Under the pieces are notes generated by a model, which searched no databases, was not told the DNA's origin, and saw only the letters and a program-made list of their open reading frames with translations. Shown here piece by piece: positions 1 through 9,399 of a DNA stretch of 64,000 nt. The position numbers were made by a program, and so were the translations under genes. The stretch spans positions 1 through 64,000 of the forward strand of contig NZ_JAVREK010000021.1 of NCBI RefSeq assembly GCF_031845375.1, in the 5' to 3' direction. Within the stretch, counting starts at the first letter, position 1. Each line of letters opens with the position of its first letter. The DNA comes from Streptomonospora wellingtoniae. Its GTDB lineage: Bacteria; Actinomycetota; Actinomycetes; Streptosporangiales; Streptosporangiaceae.

Positions 1-128
1 GGGGCCGCACCGCCCCCTTCCGCCGTGCCGCTCCGTGCCCGCCGCCGGCGGCGGCGCGCCGACCGCTCCCGGACCATGTCCGTGGTCGCTGCCGCCCCCG
101 GTACCCGGCGAATCCGGGCCGCCGCGAG

Positions 129-800
129 TCAGACCCCGAGGATCACCGAGACCGGTAGCGGAACGTAGAGCAGCCGCGTGAAGACCGCCCAGCAGAACAG
201 CACGACGACCAGGGCCACGGCCGCGTCCAGCAGGAGCCGGCGCGCGCCGCCCGTCCCGCGGCGGATGAGCACGGCGGCGAGGACGAACGCCACCGCACCG
301 CTGAGCGTGATGCCGAACAGCCCGAAGGCCGTTCCCCAGGCCAGGAGGAGGGCGGCCGCGGCGGGCATGGCCCAGCGCGGGCGGTCGCCCGCCGATTCGG
401 CGAGTTCCTCCTCGTCCTCGACCTCGGCGGGGTCGGCGTCCGATCCCTCAGCCGCTCCGGCGGCGCGCGAGGGTTCCGCCCCCTCGGCCGCCGCGTCTGC
501 CGGTACGCCCTCGGCCGCCGACCGGTTGTCGTTGCGGCCGCGCATCGGCACCGCCTCCGACGGAGGCGGTGCCGCGGCGTCCGCGTCCGGCGCCCCGGCG
601 CCGGACGCCGAACCGCCCCCGCGCATGCGCACCAGGGCGGTCACACCGATGGCGAGCGCCAGCACGAGCAGCACCACCAGTACGAAGCGCGGGAAGATCA
701 CGTCCGAGGGCGTGTCGAAGTCCTGCCGGGTCCAGAAGACCGCGGCGACCGCCAGGATCAGGCCCGCGGCGACCAGGTCGCGGATCACGTCTCTGCTCAT
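129..800 (-). CDS. tctB: TctB-family small membrane subunit of a tripartite tricarboxylate transporter
   Basis: Small membrane subunit of a TTT carboxylate uptake system, 223 residues. Hydrophobic segments lie at about residues 8-23, 38-57, 144-180 and 189-208, as expected for the four-helix TctB fold. Residues 59-142 form an Ala/Gly/Glu/Pro-rich, acidic cytoplasmic linker, which makes the protein clearly longer than the usual 150-residue TctB. The ATG (complement of 798-800) overlaps the tctA stop as ATGA, so the two are translationally coupled. It is the last gene of the minus-strand tartrate operon. A longer open frame upstream is only the tctA shadow. Family assignment rests on topology, position after tctA and size. 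Confidence 0.85.
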   Translation of the reverse strand: MSRDVIRDLVAAGLILAVAAVFWTRQDFDTPSDVIFPRFVLVVLLVLALAIGVTALVRMRGGGSASGAGAPDADAAAPPPSEAVPMRGRNDNRSAAEGVPADAAAEGAEPSRAAGAAEGSDADPAEVEDEEELAESAGDRPRWAMPAAAALLLAWGTAFGLFGITLSGAVAFVLAAVLIRRGTGGARRLLLDAAVALVVVLFCWAVFTRLLYVPLPVSVILGV

Positions 801-2377
801 CGGGCGTCCTCCCGCTCCGTGCCTTCGGCGCCGCGGCCGCTCTCCGGGTCGGCCGCCGGGCCCGTCGGCCGAGCCCGTTGCGCGCGCCACCTGCTCACCA
901 TCGGCCACAGCAGGGCGACCAGCACGACGGCGAGGATCCCGATGCTGATCGGGCGGGTGAAGAACGACAGCCACGGCTGGTCGTCGCCGCTGGCCGTCAG
1001 CAGCCCCTGGCCCAGGCCGGACTCGATGATCGGCCCCAGTACCACGCCCAGCACCACCGCCGGCGGCGGAAGCCCCAGGTGGCGCAGGCCGTAGCCGAGC
1101 AGGCCGAGCGCGACCATGATCACCACGTCCAGCGGGTTGTTGCGCACCGCGTAGGCGCCGATCATCGTCAGCAGCGCGATCGCCGGCACCAGGTAGGTGG
1201 TCGGCGTCCGCACCACGGCCCGCTGCAGGCCGCGGCCCACGATCAGCCCCACCGGAGCCAGCAGCAGCGCCGAAATCCCCAGGGCCAGAATGAACGTGAA
1301 GGTCAGCGAGCCCTGCTCGGTGAACAGATCGGCGCCCGGGCGCAGCCCGTGCAGCATGAGCACGCCGAAGATGACCGCGTCGGCGGGCGCGCCGGGGATG
1401 CCCAGCGTCAGCAGCGGGATCAGCCCGCCGCCCACCACCGCGTTGTTGGCGGTCTCGGGCGCGACCACGCCGTCGACCTTGCCGGTGCCGAACTCCTCGG
1501 GCGTCTTCGAGGCCCGCTTGGCCTCGTTGTAGGCGATGAGGTTGGCGACGTTGCCGCCGGCGCCCGGCAGCATGCCGACGAAGGTGCCGATCACGGCCGA
1601 ACGCGCCAGGTTGACCGGGCGCGAGAGCACGTCGCGGACCGTGCGCATGAGCAGCCCCGGTTCGCGCCGGCGCGCCTCGCGCCGCATGGCGGCCGCCCGC
1701 GAGCCCGGGTCCACGATCAGGTCGATCATCGCCGGAATGGTGAAGAACCCGATCAGGGCCACGATCAGCGGAACGCCGGCCTGCATCTGGGTGAAGCCGA
1801 AGGTGAACCGGACGTCGCCGCCCACCGGCGCGATGCCGATCGTGGAGATCAGCAGTCCGATGAACCCGGCCGCGAAGCCCTTCACCAGCGACTTCGCGGC
1901 AAGGCCGGCGATCATCGTCAGGCCGAAGATTCCCAGCCAGAAGTACTCCTGGGGACCGAAGGCCAGCACGACGTCGGCGATCGCGGGGCCGAGCAGCAGC
2001 AGTCCGACCACCCCCACCAGTCCGCCGATGACCGAACCCGTGGTGACCGCGATGATGGCCACCTCGCTGCGGCCCTTGCGGGTCATGGGATAGCCGTCGA
2101 AGGTCGTGGCGATGGACGAGGGAGTGCCCGGCGAGTTCACCAGGATCGCGGTGAAGGAGCCGCCGTAGATGGCGCCCGAGTAGAACGCGCCCATCAGCAC
2201 GAGTCCGCGGGCGGGGTCGAGGGTGAACGTGATGGGGAGGAGGAGCGCGAGGCCGACGGTGGCGCTGAGCCCCGGCGTGGCGCCGACCGCCATCCCGGCG
2301 ATGACGCCGACCAGGCACAGCGCCAGCATGGTCGGGGAAACGACCTGCGCCAAAGCCTCATCGATACCTGGGAACAT
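797..2377 (-). CDS. tctA: TctA-family large permease subunit of a tripartite tricarboxylate transporter
   Basis: Twelve-helix permease that works with the periplasmic/lipoprotein receptor TctC and with TctB to import carboxylates by ion symport. It has 526 residues, a normal family length. The family signature glycine/proline stretches are visible: GATPGLSATVGLALLLPITF near the N-terminus and GMLPGAGGNVANLIAYNEAK in the second half. The ATG at 2377 is preceded by AGGAGC at good spacing. Because it sits with D-tartrate dehydratase and tartrate dehydrogenases, tartrate or a related hydroxy-dicarboxylate is the likely substrate. That substrate call is inference from context; the family call is firm. 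Confidence 0.95.
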   Translation of the reverse strand: MFPGIDEALAQVVSPTMLALCLVGVIAGMAVGATPGLSATVGLALLLPITFTLDPARGLVLMGAFYSGAIYGGSFTAILVNSPGTPSSIATTFDGYPMTRKGRSEVAIIAVTTGSVIGGLVGVVGLLLLGPAIADVVLAFGPQEYFWLGIFGLTMIAGLAAKSLVKGFAAGFIGLLISTIGIAPVGGDVRFTFGFTQMQAGVPLIVALIGFFTIPAMIDLIVDPGSRAAAMRREARRREPGLLMRTVRDVLSRPVNLARSAVIGTFVGMLPGAGGNVANLIAYNEAKRASKTPEEFGTGKVDGVVAPETANNAVVGGGLIPLLTLGIPGAPADAVIFGVLMLHGLRPGADLFTEQGSLTFTFILALGISALLLAPVGLIVGRGLQRAVVRTPTTYLVPAIALLTMIGAYAVRNNPLDVVIMVALGLLGYGLRHLGLPPPAVVLGVVLGPIIESGLGQGLLTASGDDQPWLSFFTRPISIGILAVVLVALLWPMVSRWRAQRARPTGPAADPESGRGAEGTEREDAR

Positions 2378-2511
2378 GGTTGCTCCTGGCGTTGGGGGGT
2401 CAAGAGTGGGCCGGTGCGGCGGGTCGGGGGACTCCCCCTCCGCCGTCCGCCCTCAGGCGGGTGCTCGCAGCACTCGCGGCAAGCCGAGGCCCCGGCCGCG
2501 GGGCCGCCGGG

Positions 2512-3513
2512 CTATTGGTCGTGCAGCAGGTCGAAGCGCCGCAGCAGGTCCTCGGCCTGGGTCGTCCGCTCGCGGGTGAACTCCTTGGACTCCTCGGGAC
2601 CCATGTCGAGGATGTGGTAGCCGAGGTTCTCGGCTTTCCGTACGAACTCGCGGTCCTGGTTGACCTGCGCGAACGCATCGGCCAGCACGCTGATCACCCG
2701 GTCGGGCGTGTCGGGCGGCACGGCGACGCCGCGCCACGCGCCCTCGACGATGTCGAAGCCGCTCTCCCGCAGCGTCGGGACGTCGGGGAACTCCGGCACA
2801 CGCTCCTCGGAGGCGATGGCCAGCACCCGCATGCCCTTGTCCTGGAGTTGCAGCGCTTCGGTGTTGTAGGTCATCAGCCCGTCGACCTGGCCGCCGAGCA
2901 GCGCCGGCGAGGCCGCGGCGGTGCCGCTGAAGGGCACGTAGGTCAATCGGCCCTCCGACTCCTCTGCCAGTGCGAGGGCGCCCACGTGGTTGGCGCTGTA
3001 GGAGCCGCTGCCCCCCAGGCTCAGCTTCTCCTCCTGGGACGCGGCGACGAAGTCGTCGACGGTCCGGAACTCGCTGTCGCCGCTGACCACGAGCGCGTTG
3101 GGTGTGCTCTGGAAGATGTAGGCCCAGTTGATCTGGTGGGTCTCGTAGCCGGCCTGCCCGCGGGCCAGCGGCTGGAGGATCACGTGCGGAAGGTTCGCTC
3201 CCATGAACGTGTAGCCGTCGGAACGTGTCTGGTGGACCAGTTCCGACCAGCCGACCGCTCCGCCGCCGCCCGGGCGGTTGGTGACGACCACCGAGACCCC
3301 CAGCGCGTCCTCCAGCGGCTGCTGCTGGAGGCGCGCGGTGACGTCGGACTCGCCGCCGGGGTCGAACGGCAGCGTGTAGGTGACGCTGCGGGAGGGGTAG
3401 TCGGAGACGTCGCCTCCGGCCGGTGCGCTCTGCGTGGCGCAGGACGCGAGGGGCAGGGGCAGGGCGGCCGCCGTCAGGCCGCCCAGGAAGGCCCTGCGTG
3501 AGGGGTGGTGCAT
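2512..3513 (-). CDS. tctC: TctC-family extracytoplasmic carboxylate receptor, lipoprotein
   Basis: Substrate-binding component of the TTT transporter, 333 residues. The N-terminus has a twin-arginine-like RR, a hydrophobic run and a lipobox ending LASC around residue 25, so it should be lipid-anchored outside the membrane. The mature part shows Bug/TctC features: YPSRSVTYTLPFDPGGESDV, where Bug proteins bind the carboxylate through a beta-turn, and VTNRPGGGGAVGW. The ATG at 3513 has a strong GAGGAG Shine-Dalgarno. It lies between the dehydratase and tctA in the same orientation, and is probably made in excess of the membrane subunits. Confidence 0.93.
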   Translation of the reverse strand: MHHPSRRAFLGGLTAAALPLPLASCATQSAPAGGDVSDYPSRSVTYTLPFDPGGESDVTARLQQQPLEDALGVSVVVTNRPGGGGAVGWSELVHQTRSDGYTFMGANLPHVILQPLARGQAGYETHQINWAYIFQSTPNALVVSGDSEFRTVDDFVAASQEEKLSLGGSGSYSANHVGALALAEESEGRLTYVPFSGTAAASPALLGGQVDGLMTYNTEALQLQDKGMRVLAIASEERVPEFPDVPTLRESGFDIVEGAWRGVAVPPDTPDRVISVLADAFAQVNQDREFVRKAENLGYHILDMGPEESKEFTRERTTQAEDLLRRFDLLHDQ

Positions 3514-3632
3514 CGCTCCTCCTCGCTGTGCCCGGCGGGCACAAAGGAGATGGGGGTCAGGGGCGGCGGTCGCTCGCCGCCCCGCGGGCCGCGGCGGGGG
3601 CGCCGCCGCGGCCGGGGTAGCGGCCGTGGCCG

Positions 3633-3660
3633 CCGGTCCGCGCCTGCGGGCGCGGACCGG
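3633..3660 (-). terminator. GC hairpin after the dehydratase gene
   Basis: An 11-bp perfect stem (3633-3643 with 3650-3660, loop of 6) lies 4 nt after the dehydratase stop. There is no U-tract. It may act as a partial terminator or as an mRNA 3' stabiliser between tarD-like and tctC. Confidence 0.45.
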
Positions 3661-3663
3661 GAC

Positions 3664-4830
3664 TCACAGCCGCTCGCGCAGCATGCTGTGCAGCGCGGGC
3701 TTGAGTTCGATGCCGATCCCCGGCGCCTCGGGCAGGGCCACCCGGCCGTCGGTGATCGGCGTGTTCTCGGCGAAGCCGCCGAAGGGTTCGAAGACCTGCG
3801 GATAGGATTCGCAGCCGCCGAAGCCGAAGGCCGCGGCGAGCGCGAGGTTGATCTGGTTGCCGCCGTGCGGGCAGCAGTTCCGCGGTGACCAGCCGCCTAG
3901 GGCCAGGTCGCGCAGCATCGCGTCGTACTCGGCGACGCCGTAGCTCAGCGACGGGTCCATCTGCAGGACGTCGCGGTGCGGCCGCAGGCCGCCGTAGCGG
4001 CGGAGGTTGCGCACGTCCGCCGCCGAGAACAGGTTCTCCCCGGTGGCCAGCGGGCCCGCGTACTCCTCGGCCAGCACCGCGTGGGCGCGGTAGTCCAGCG
4101 GGTCGACGGGCTCCTCGTACCACATGAGGTCGTAGTCGCTCAGCGCCCGCGCGTACTCCAGTGCGGTCGCCAGATCGAAGCGGCCGTTGGCGTCCACGGC
4201 CAGCCGCGACCCCTCGGGCAGCAGTTCCAGCACGGCCTCGACGCGGCGCATGTCCTCGGCCAGCGGCGCGCCGCCGATCTTGATCTTGACGTCGCGGTAG
4301 CCGGTCTCCAGGTAGCCGCCGATCTCGGCGCGCAGACCGTCGAGGGGCTTGTCAGGGTGGTAGTAGCCGCCGGCGGCGTAGATCCACACCGAGGTCTCCG
4401 GCTCCGGAGTGGTGCCGAAGCGCCGGTGTAGCAGCCGGAACAGCGGCAGCCCCGCGGCCTTTGCGGCGGCGTCCCACACGGCCATGTCGAGTGTGCCCAC
4501 TGCCACCGCGCGGTCCCCGTGCCCGCCGGGCTTCTCATTGGCCATGGCCGCGCGGTGCACGGCGACGGGGTCGATGATGCCGGTCTCGGGGTCGGTGATC
4601 GCCTCGGCCGGAGCCTCCTCGACGCGCGGCAGGACGCGCGTGGCGAGGATGCCCGTCTGGGCGTAGCGGCCGTTGGAGTGGAACCCGTAGCCCACCACCG
4701 GCTCGCCGTCGACGACGGCGTCGGTGTGCACCGCCACGACCGAGACGGTCATGCGGGAGAAGTCGATGACTGCGTTGCTTATCCGCGAGGCGATCGGGGC
4801 CTCGCTGTGCGTGATCTTGGTGATGCGCAT
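3664..4830 (-). CDS. tarD: D(-)-tartrate dehydratase, enolase superfamily
   Basis: Predicted to dehydrate D-tartrate to oxaloacetate in the cytoplasm with Mg2+. It has 388 residues. The sequence resembles the characterised Bradyrhizobium TarD along its length as I recall it, including IDFSRMT, GYGFHSNGRY and NEKPGGHGDRAVAVGTLDMA. The enolase-superfamily catalytic set falls at the same residue numbers: KIKIGG with K182/K184, D213 (DANG), E239, E265 (ATGENLF) and H322 (PHGG). The start is the ATG at 4830 (MRITKITHSE), because the longer open frame upstream is the shadow of the neighbouring dehydrogenase. It sits between tartrate dehydrogenase and the TctCAB transporter, which supports the function. 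Confidence 0.93.
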   Translation of the reverse strand: MRITKITHSEAPIASRISNAVIDFSRMTVSVVAVHTDAVVDGEPVVGYGFHSNGRYAQTGILATRVLPRVEEAPAEAITDPETGIIDPVAVHRAAMANEKPGGHGDRAVAVGTLDMAVWDAAAKAAGLPLFRLLHRRFGTTPEPETSVWIYAAGGYYHPDKPLDGLRAEIGGYLETGYRDVKIKIGGAPLAEDMRRVEAVLELLPEGSRLAVDANGRFDLATALEYARALSDYDLMWYEEPVDPLDYRAHAVLAEEYAGPLATGENLFSAADVRNLRRYGGLRPHRDVLQMDPSLSYGVAEYDAMLRDLALGGWSPRNCCPHGGNQINLALAAAFGFGGCESYPQVFEPFGGFAENTPITDGRVALPEAPGIGIELKPALHSMLRERL

Positions 4831-4918
4831 CGGTGGTCCTGTCCAGATCGAAGAGCGTCGGCGGGCGGCTCGCGGCCGCCGCGCCGGGCGGGGATGCGGA
4901 TGCGGATCGGGGAGGATG

Positions 4919-4945
4919 CGCGGAGCGGCGGGGCGCCGCTCCGCG
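4919..4945 (-). terminator. GC hairpin after the first tartrate dehydrogenase gene
   Basis: A 12-bp perfect stem (4919-4930 with 4934-4945, GGG loop) ends 1 nt from the dehydrogenase stop codon. Like the hairpin at 3633 it follows a gene inside the operon, so processing or differential stability is as likely as termination. Confidence 0.45.
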
Positions 4946-4946
4946 G

Positions 4947-6032
4947 TCAGAGCCGGTCGACCAGCGCCTTGGTCACCTCGTCGGTGGTCGCGGTTCCGCC
5001 GATGTCGGGGGTGAGCGCGCCGGCTCCCGTGGTCTCGGCGATGGCCGCCTCCAGCGCGGCCGCCGCCGCACGCAGACCGAGGTGGTCCAGCATCAGCGCG
5101 GCGCTGCCGAACGCCCCGATCGGGTTGGCCACGCCCTGCCCGGCGATGTCGGGCGCCGAACCGTGCACCGGCTCGAACATGCTGGGGAAGCGGCGCTCGG
5201 GGTTGAGATTGGCGCTGGCCGCCACACCCAGGCTGCCCGCGAGGGCGCTGCCGAGGTCGGAGAGGATGTCGGCGTGCAGGTTGGAGGCCACCACGACGGA
5301 CAGGCTCTCCGGCTGGAGCACGAAGCGCGCCGCCATCGCGTCGACCAGAACCCGCTCGGCCTCGACGTCGGGGTACTCCTCGGCGACCCGGTCGAAGACC
5401 TCGTCCCACAGCACCATCCCGTACTGCTGGGCGTTGGACTTGGTGACGCCGGTGACCTTCGGGCGCTGGCGTGTGCGGGCCAGGTCGAACGCGTAGCGCA
5501 CGATCCGCTCGCAGCCGGCCTCGGTGAACAGGGCCGACTGCACGGCGACCTCGTGGCCGGGCCCGCGCGCGGAGAGGTTGCGCCCGCCCAGCCCGGCGTA
5601 CTCGCCCTCGCTGTTCTCGCGGATGACCACCCAGTCCAGCGCCCGGTCCTGCGCGCCCTGGGTGCCGCGCAGCGGGCTGCGCACGCCGGGCAGGAAGCGC
5701 ACGGGGCGGATGTTGGCCCACTGGTCGAACCCCTGGCAGATGGCCAGGCGCAGGCCCCACAGGCTGACGTGGTCGGGCACGGTCGGCCAGCCGACGGCGC
5801 CGAAGAAGATCGCGTCCATGTCGCGGAGCCGGTCCAGCCCGTCCTCGGGCATCATGCGGCCGTGCTCGGCGTAGTAGTGCGAGCCCCAGTCGAACTCGCG
5901 CCAGGTGATCTCGAAGGGTTCGGGGCCGCGCCGGGCGAGTTCGGCCAGCGCGGTGCGGGTCGCGTCGACGACCTCGGTGCCCACGCCGTCGGCGGGGACG
6001 GCGGCGATGGTGAAGCGGTGTCGGGCGCTGAT
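4947..6032 (-). CDS. Tartrate/D-malate dehydrogenase paralogue 1, probable ATC start
   Basis: Member of the NAD-dependent, Mn2+-using isopropylmalate/tartrate dehydrogenase family. Substrates may be L- or meso-tartrate or D-malate. Visible motifs: ENSEGEYAGLGG, the lysine in KSNAQQYG, VDAMAARFVL, the metal-binding aspartates in NLHADILSD, and PSMFEPVHGSAPDIAG. The first standard start is a GTG at 5984, but that would cut off the conserved first strand and loop (TIAAVPADGVG). The reading frame stays open upstream without any ATG, GTG or TTG. AGAAGGAG lies 7 nt before an ATC at 6032-6030, giving ISARHRFTIAAVPADGVG. I therefore place the start at this ATC, with GTG 5984 as the fallback. Function confident, start uncertain. 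Confidence 0.85.
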   Translation of the reverse strand: MSARHRFTIAAVPADGVGTEVVDATRTALAELARRGPEPFEITWREFDWGSHYYAEHGRMMPEDGLDRLRDMDAIFFGAVGWPTVPDHVSLWGLRLAICQGFDQWANIRPVRFLPGVRSPLRGTQGAQDRALDWVVIRENSEGEYAGLGGRNLSARGPGHEVAVQSALFTEAGCERIVRYAFDLARTRQRPKVTGVTKSNAQQYGMVLWDEVFDRVAEEYPDVEAERVLVDAMAARFVLQPESLSVVVASNLHADILSDLGSALAGSLGVAASANLNPERRFPSMFEPVHGSAPDIAGQGVANPIGAFGSAALMLDHLGLRAAAAALEAAIAETTGAGALTPDIGGTATTDEVTKALVDRL

Positions 6033-6182
6033 GGCGGGACTCCTTCTCGCGTTCTCAGGGCGGATCGGTGCGGGGCCTTGCGCGGCGCGGGACCGCTGCG
6101 GCGGGTGCCGGGCGGCCGGGCTCGGAAGGCCTGAGAGGGGCGGGGCAGAGCGTGTGGGGCGGGGGCGGTCGGGCTCGGGGCG

Positions 6183-7265
<1,083 letters not shown>

Positions 7266-7390
7266 ACTCGCCGCGGACCGCTGGGACCGGGCTCGACGAT
7301 TCCACGATGGCGTGCCTGCGCGGCGGGTACGGGCCTGCGGCCGGACGGGCCCGCCGCATCTCCCGGAATGCCGTGGTTCACACGTTGGAC

Positions 7391-7421
7391 ATCTAATTCC
7401 AGGAATGTGCCGAAAGTCCAA
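7391..7421 (-). promoter_or_regulatory. Putative promoter of the tartrate operon
   Basis: On the minus strand TTGGAC (7421-7416) resembles a -35 box. AATTAG or TTAGAT (7398-7391) could be the -10 with a 17 or 19 nt spacer. The start of transcription would be near 7385, leaving a leader of about 120 nt before the first dehydrogenase. The LysR-type operator centre at 7450 would then be near -65, where these activators normally bind. Confidence 0.45.
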
Positions 7422-7442
7422 CTGGCATTGGCGATGTGATCT

Positions 7443-7457
7443 ATAGGCTGCGCCTAT
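7443..7457. promoter_or_regulatory. LysR-type operator, ATAG-N7-CTAT
   Basis: ATAGGCTGCGCCTAT is a palindrome with the T-N11-A spacing of LysR-type regulators. The same ATAG-N7-CTAT arrangement occurs upstream of the LysR gene at 10346-10360. This links that regulator to the tartrate operon. Confidence 0.55.
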
Positions 7458-7719
7458 GAGTCGGCAATCCGAGTGCGAGCAGGGCCGCGAATCGCCTTCC
7501 TGAAACGGCGGCGTGAATTCGCTGGGCTGAATTCCGCGATGCGGATTGCTCCGCGATGCGGGCGCGGCAGGAAGAGCCGGGGGCCGGGGAGCCGGTGGGA
7601 GAGCCGGCTCCCCGGACCGGCGCGGACGGTAAACCGCCGCAGCGTCCGGGGAGTCGTACTAAGGCGCCAGCGGACCTTGGAGGCCCCCGATTCGCTCCCG
7701 TGCCCCCCGTTGCAGTGCC

Positions 7720-9213
7720 GTGCAGGCGGCCGCCGCGGTCGCCTGCCTGCTCGCGGCGACCGCGTGCGGCGCGGACGCCCCTGGCGCGGCGGGCCCCTCG
7801 ACTCCGCCCGCCGCGCAGGTCAACGCCCACCCGGAACCCGGCCCGGCTTCGCCGCAGCCGCCCGCCGGCGACACTCCCGGCCCGGGGACCGGGCCGGCGG
7901 TCGACTTCGACGGCGACGGCTACTCCGACCTCGCGCTGGAAGGCCGCCGCAGCGCGGCCGAAGCGCCGGGGAAGGGCTCGGGAGACGGGGGCGCGGGCGA
8001 GGCGGGTGCGGCCTACGTGGGCGCGGTGTTCGGCGGCGAGAACGGGCTGGACCCCGACCGCCGGGTGGTCCTGACCCGCGACGACCTCGACCTCCCGGCG
8101 GCGGAGCCGGAGCCCGGCCCGGTGCGGCGCCTCGGCGTGACCGGTACCGCCGACCTCGACGACGACGGCTTCACCGACATGGTCGTCGCCGGGGAGGGGC
8201 GCTACGTCGTCTGGGGCGGTCCCGACGGCCCTGCCGGGCCCGCCAACCCCCTGCCGTGGCAGGAGCCCGGCCCGGGCGCGGCCTCGGCGGTGTCCTACGC
8301 GGTGGCCGACTTCGACGGCGACGGAGCCGTGGACGTGTTCCGGTTCACCGAGGTCGGGCCGTACCGCTACGACGCCCGTCTCCTGCGCGGGCCCTTCGAC
8401 CGTTCGGGGGAGCCGAGCACGACCTCGGCCGTGCCGCTCCCGCCGAGCGCGACCACGGCAGAGGACATCCTGAGCGGCCGCGTCGTCCCGTTCGACGCCG
8501 CAGGCGCCGGCCGCGGCAGCGAGTTGCTCTTCCTGCGTCACGAGGACGAATCGCCCGTCTCCCACATCGTCCTGCGGTCCGTCGGCGGCGGTGCGGCGCC
8601 GGAGGTCCTGGGCGAGACCCCGGCCGGGCACGAACTGGCAGCGGGCGACGTCGACGGCGACGGGACCCCGGACCTGCTCGTCGGCGCACACGGCATCCCC
8701 AACAACGAGAACCAGCTTGGCGAGACGGACCCCGAGCTGCATCCCGGCTACGTGGAGGTGTACTCCGGCGCCGACGGCTTCGCGGCGGGCGAGCCCGAGC
8801 GCATCACGCGGGCCCTACCGGGGGTGGCGGGCCGGCCCACCGACGCCGACGGCTTCGGGGACCTCGTCATGGCCGCCGACGTCCAGGGCGACGGCTACGC
8901 CGACGTGATCGTCGGCCCGAAGCTGCGGGGGGACGAGTGGCGCGTGACGGTCGTTTCGGGCTCCGCGGCCGGCGCCACAAGTGCGCGCACGGTCGGCCTT
9001 GAGCCGCCTGCGCCGGGTGCGGACGAGGACGCCGCGGTGACAGCCGAGGCGGTGCGCGACTACAACGGCGACGGCGCCGCCGACCTGCTGATGATCAACC
9101 GTTCCGCGGGCGGCGAGGACTGGACGAGGGGACACGCGGCCTACGCGCTCTACCCGGGCACCGGTGAGGGCTTCTCCGCCGTGCCCGCCAGGTTCTCGAC
9201 GGAGCACTTCTGA
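7720..9213 (+). CDS. FG-GAP/VCBS repeat lipoprotein
   Basis: Predicted surface lipoprotein with a calcium-binding beta-propeller. It starts at a GTG. The short signal sequence AAAAVACLLAATAC ends in a lipobox cysteine near residue 16. A Pro/Ala-rich linker then leads to at least six Asp-rich FG-GAP loops: DFDGDGYSD, DLDDDGFTD, DFDGDGAVD, DVDGDGTPD, DVQGDGYAD and DYNGDGAAD. These loops resemble EF-hand calcium sites, as in integrin alpha chains. Length is 497 residues. The N-region lacks the usual positive charges, so the start may be slightly off. Ligand and role are unknown. It lies between the tartrate operon and its putative regulator, but nothing ties it to tartrate use. Confidence 0.85.
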   Translation: MQAAAAVACLLAATACGADAPGAAGPSTPPAAQVNAHPEPGPASPQPPAGDTPGPGTGPAVDFDGDGYSDLALEGRRSAAEAPGKGSGDGGAGEAGAAYVGAVFGGENGLDPDRRVVLTRDDLDLPAAEPEPGPVRRLGVTGTADLDDDGFTDMVVAGEGRYVVWGGPDGPAGPANPLPWQEPGPGAASAVSYAVADFDGDGAVDVFRFTEVGPYRYDARLLRGPFDRSGEPSTTSAVPLPPSATTAEDILSGRVVPFDAAGAGRGSELLFLRHEDESPVSHIVLRSVGGGAAPEVLGETPAGHELAAGDVDGDGTPDLLVGAHGIPNNENQLGETDPELHPGYVEVYSGADGFAAGEPERITRALPGVAGRPTDADGFGDLVMAADVQGDGYADVIVGPKLRGDEWRVTVVSGSAAGATSARTVGLEPPAPGADEDAAVTAEAVRDYNGDGAADLLMINRSAGGEDWTRGHAAYALYPGTGEGFSAVPARFSTEHF

Positions 9214-9399
9214 GCCGCCGGGGTGGCGGAGTTCCGGGTGGTCGGGGCGGTACGGGTGGTCGGGGCTTCGCGGTAGCAGCGTGATGGGGTTCCGGGATGC
9301 CCTGTCGTCCCGCGGTCCGCGACCGCGATCCGCGATAGGGCGCAAGGGGGACACGGAGGCCGAACCGTGCGGGGCGCCCCGGAGCCGGTCCCGCTGCTG

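Larger units (their letters stand above)
7266..7719. other. Intergenic region holding the tartrate operon promoter
   Basis: 454 bp between the divergent tartrate operon and the FG-GAP gene. It holds the putative promoter and LysR operator listed separately. I see no convincing small gene. An open frame starting at 7473 is a shadow of the FG-GAP gene. Confidence 0.6.

Noticed and set aside
569..2620. 683-codon open frame opposite tctA/tctB
   Set aside because: Antisense to tctA and tctB with shadow-type composition.
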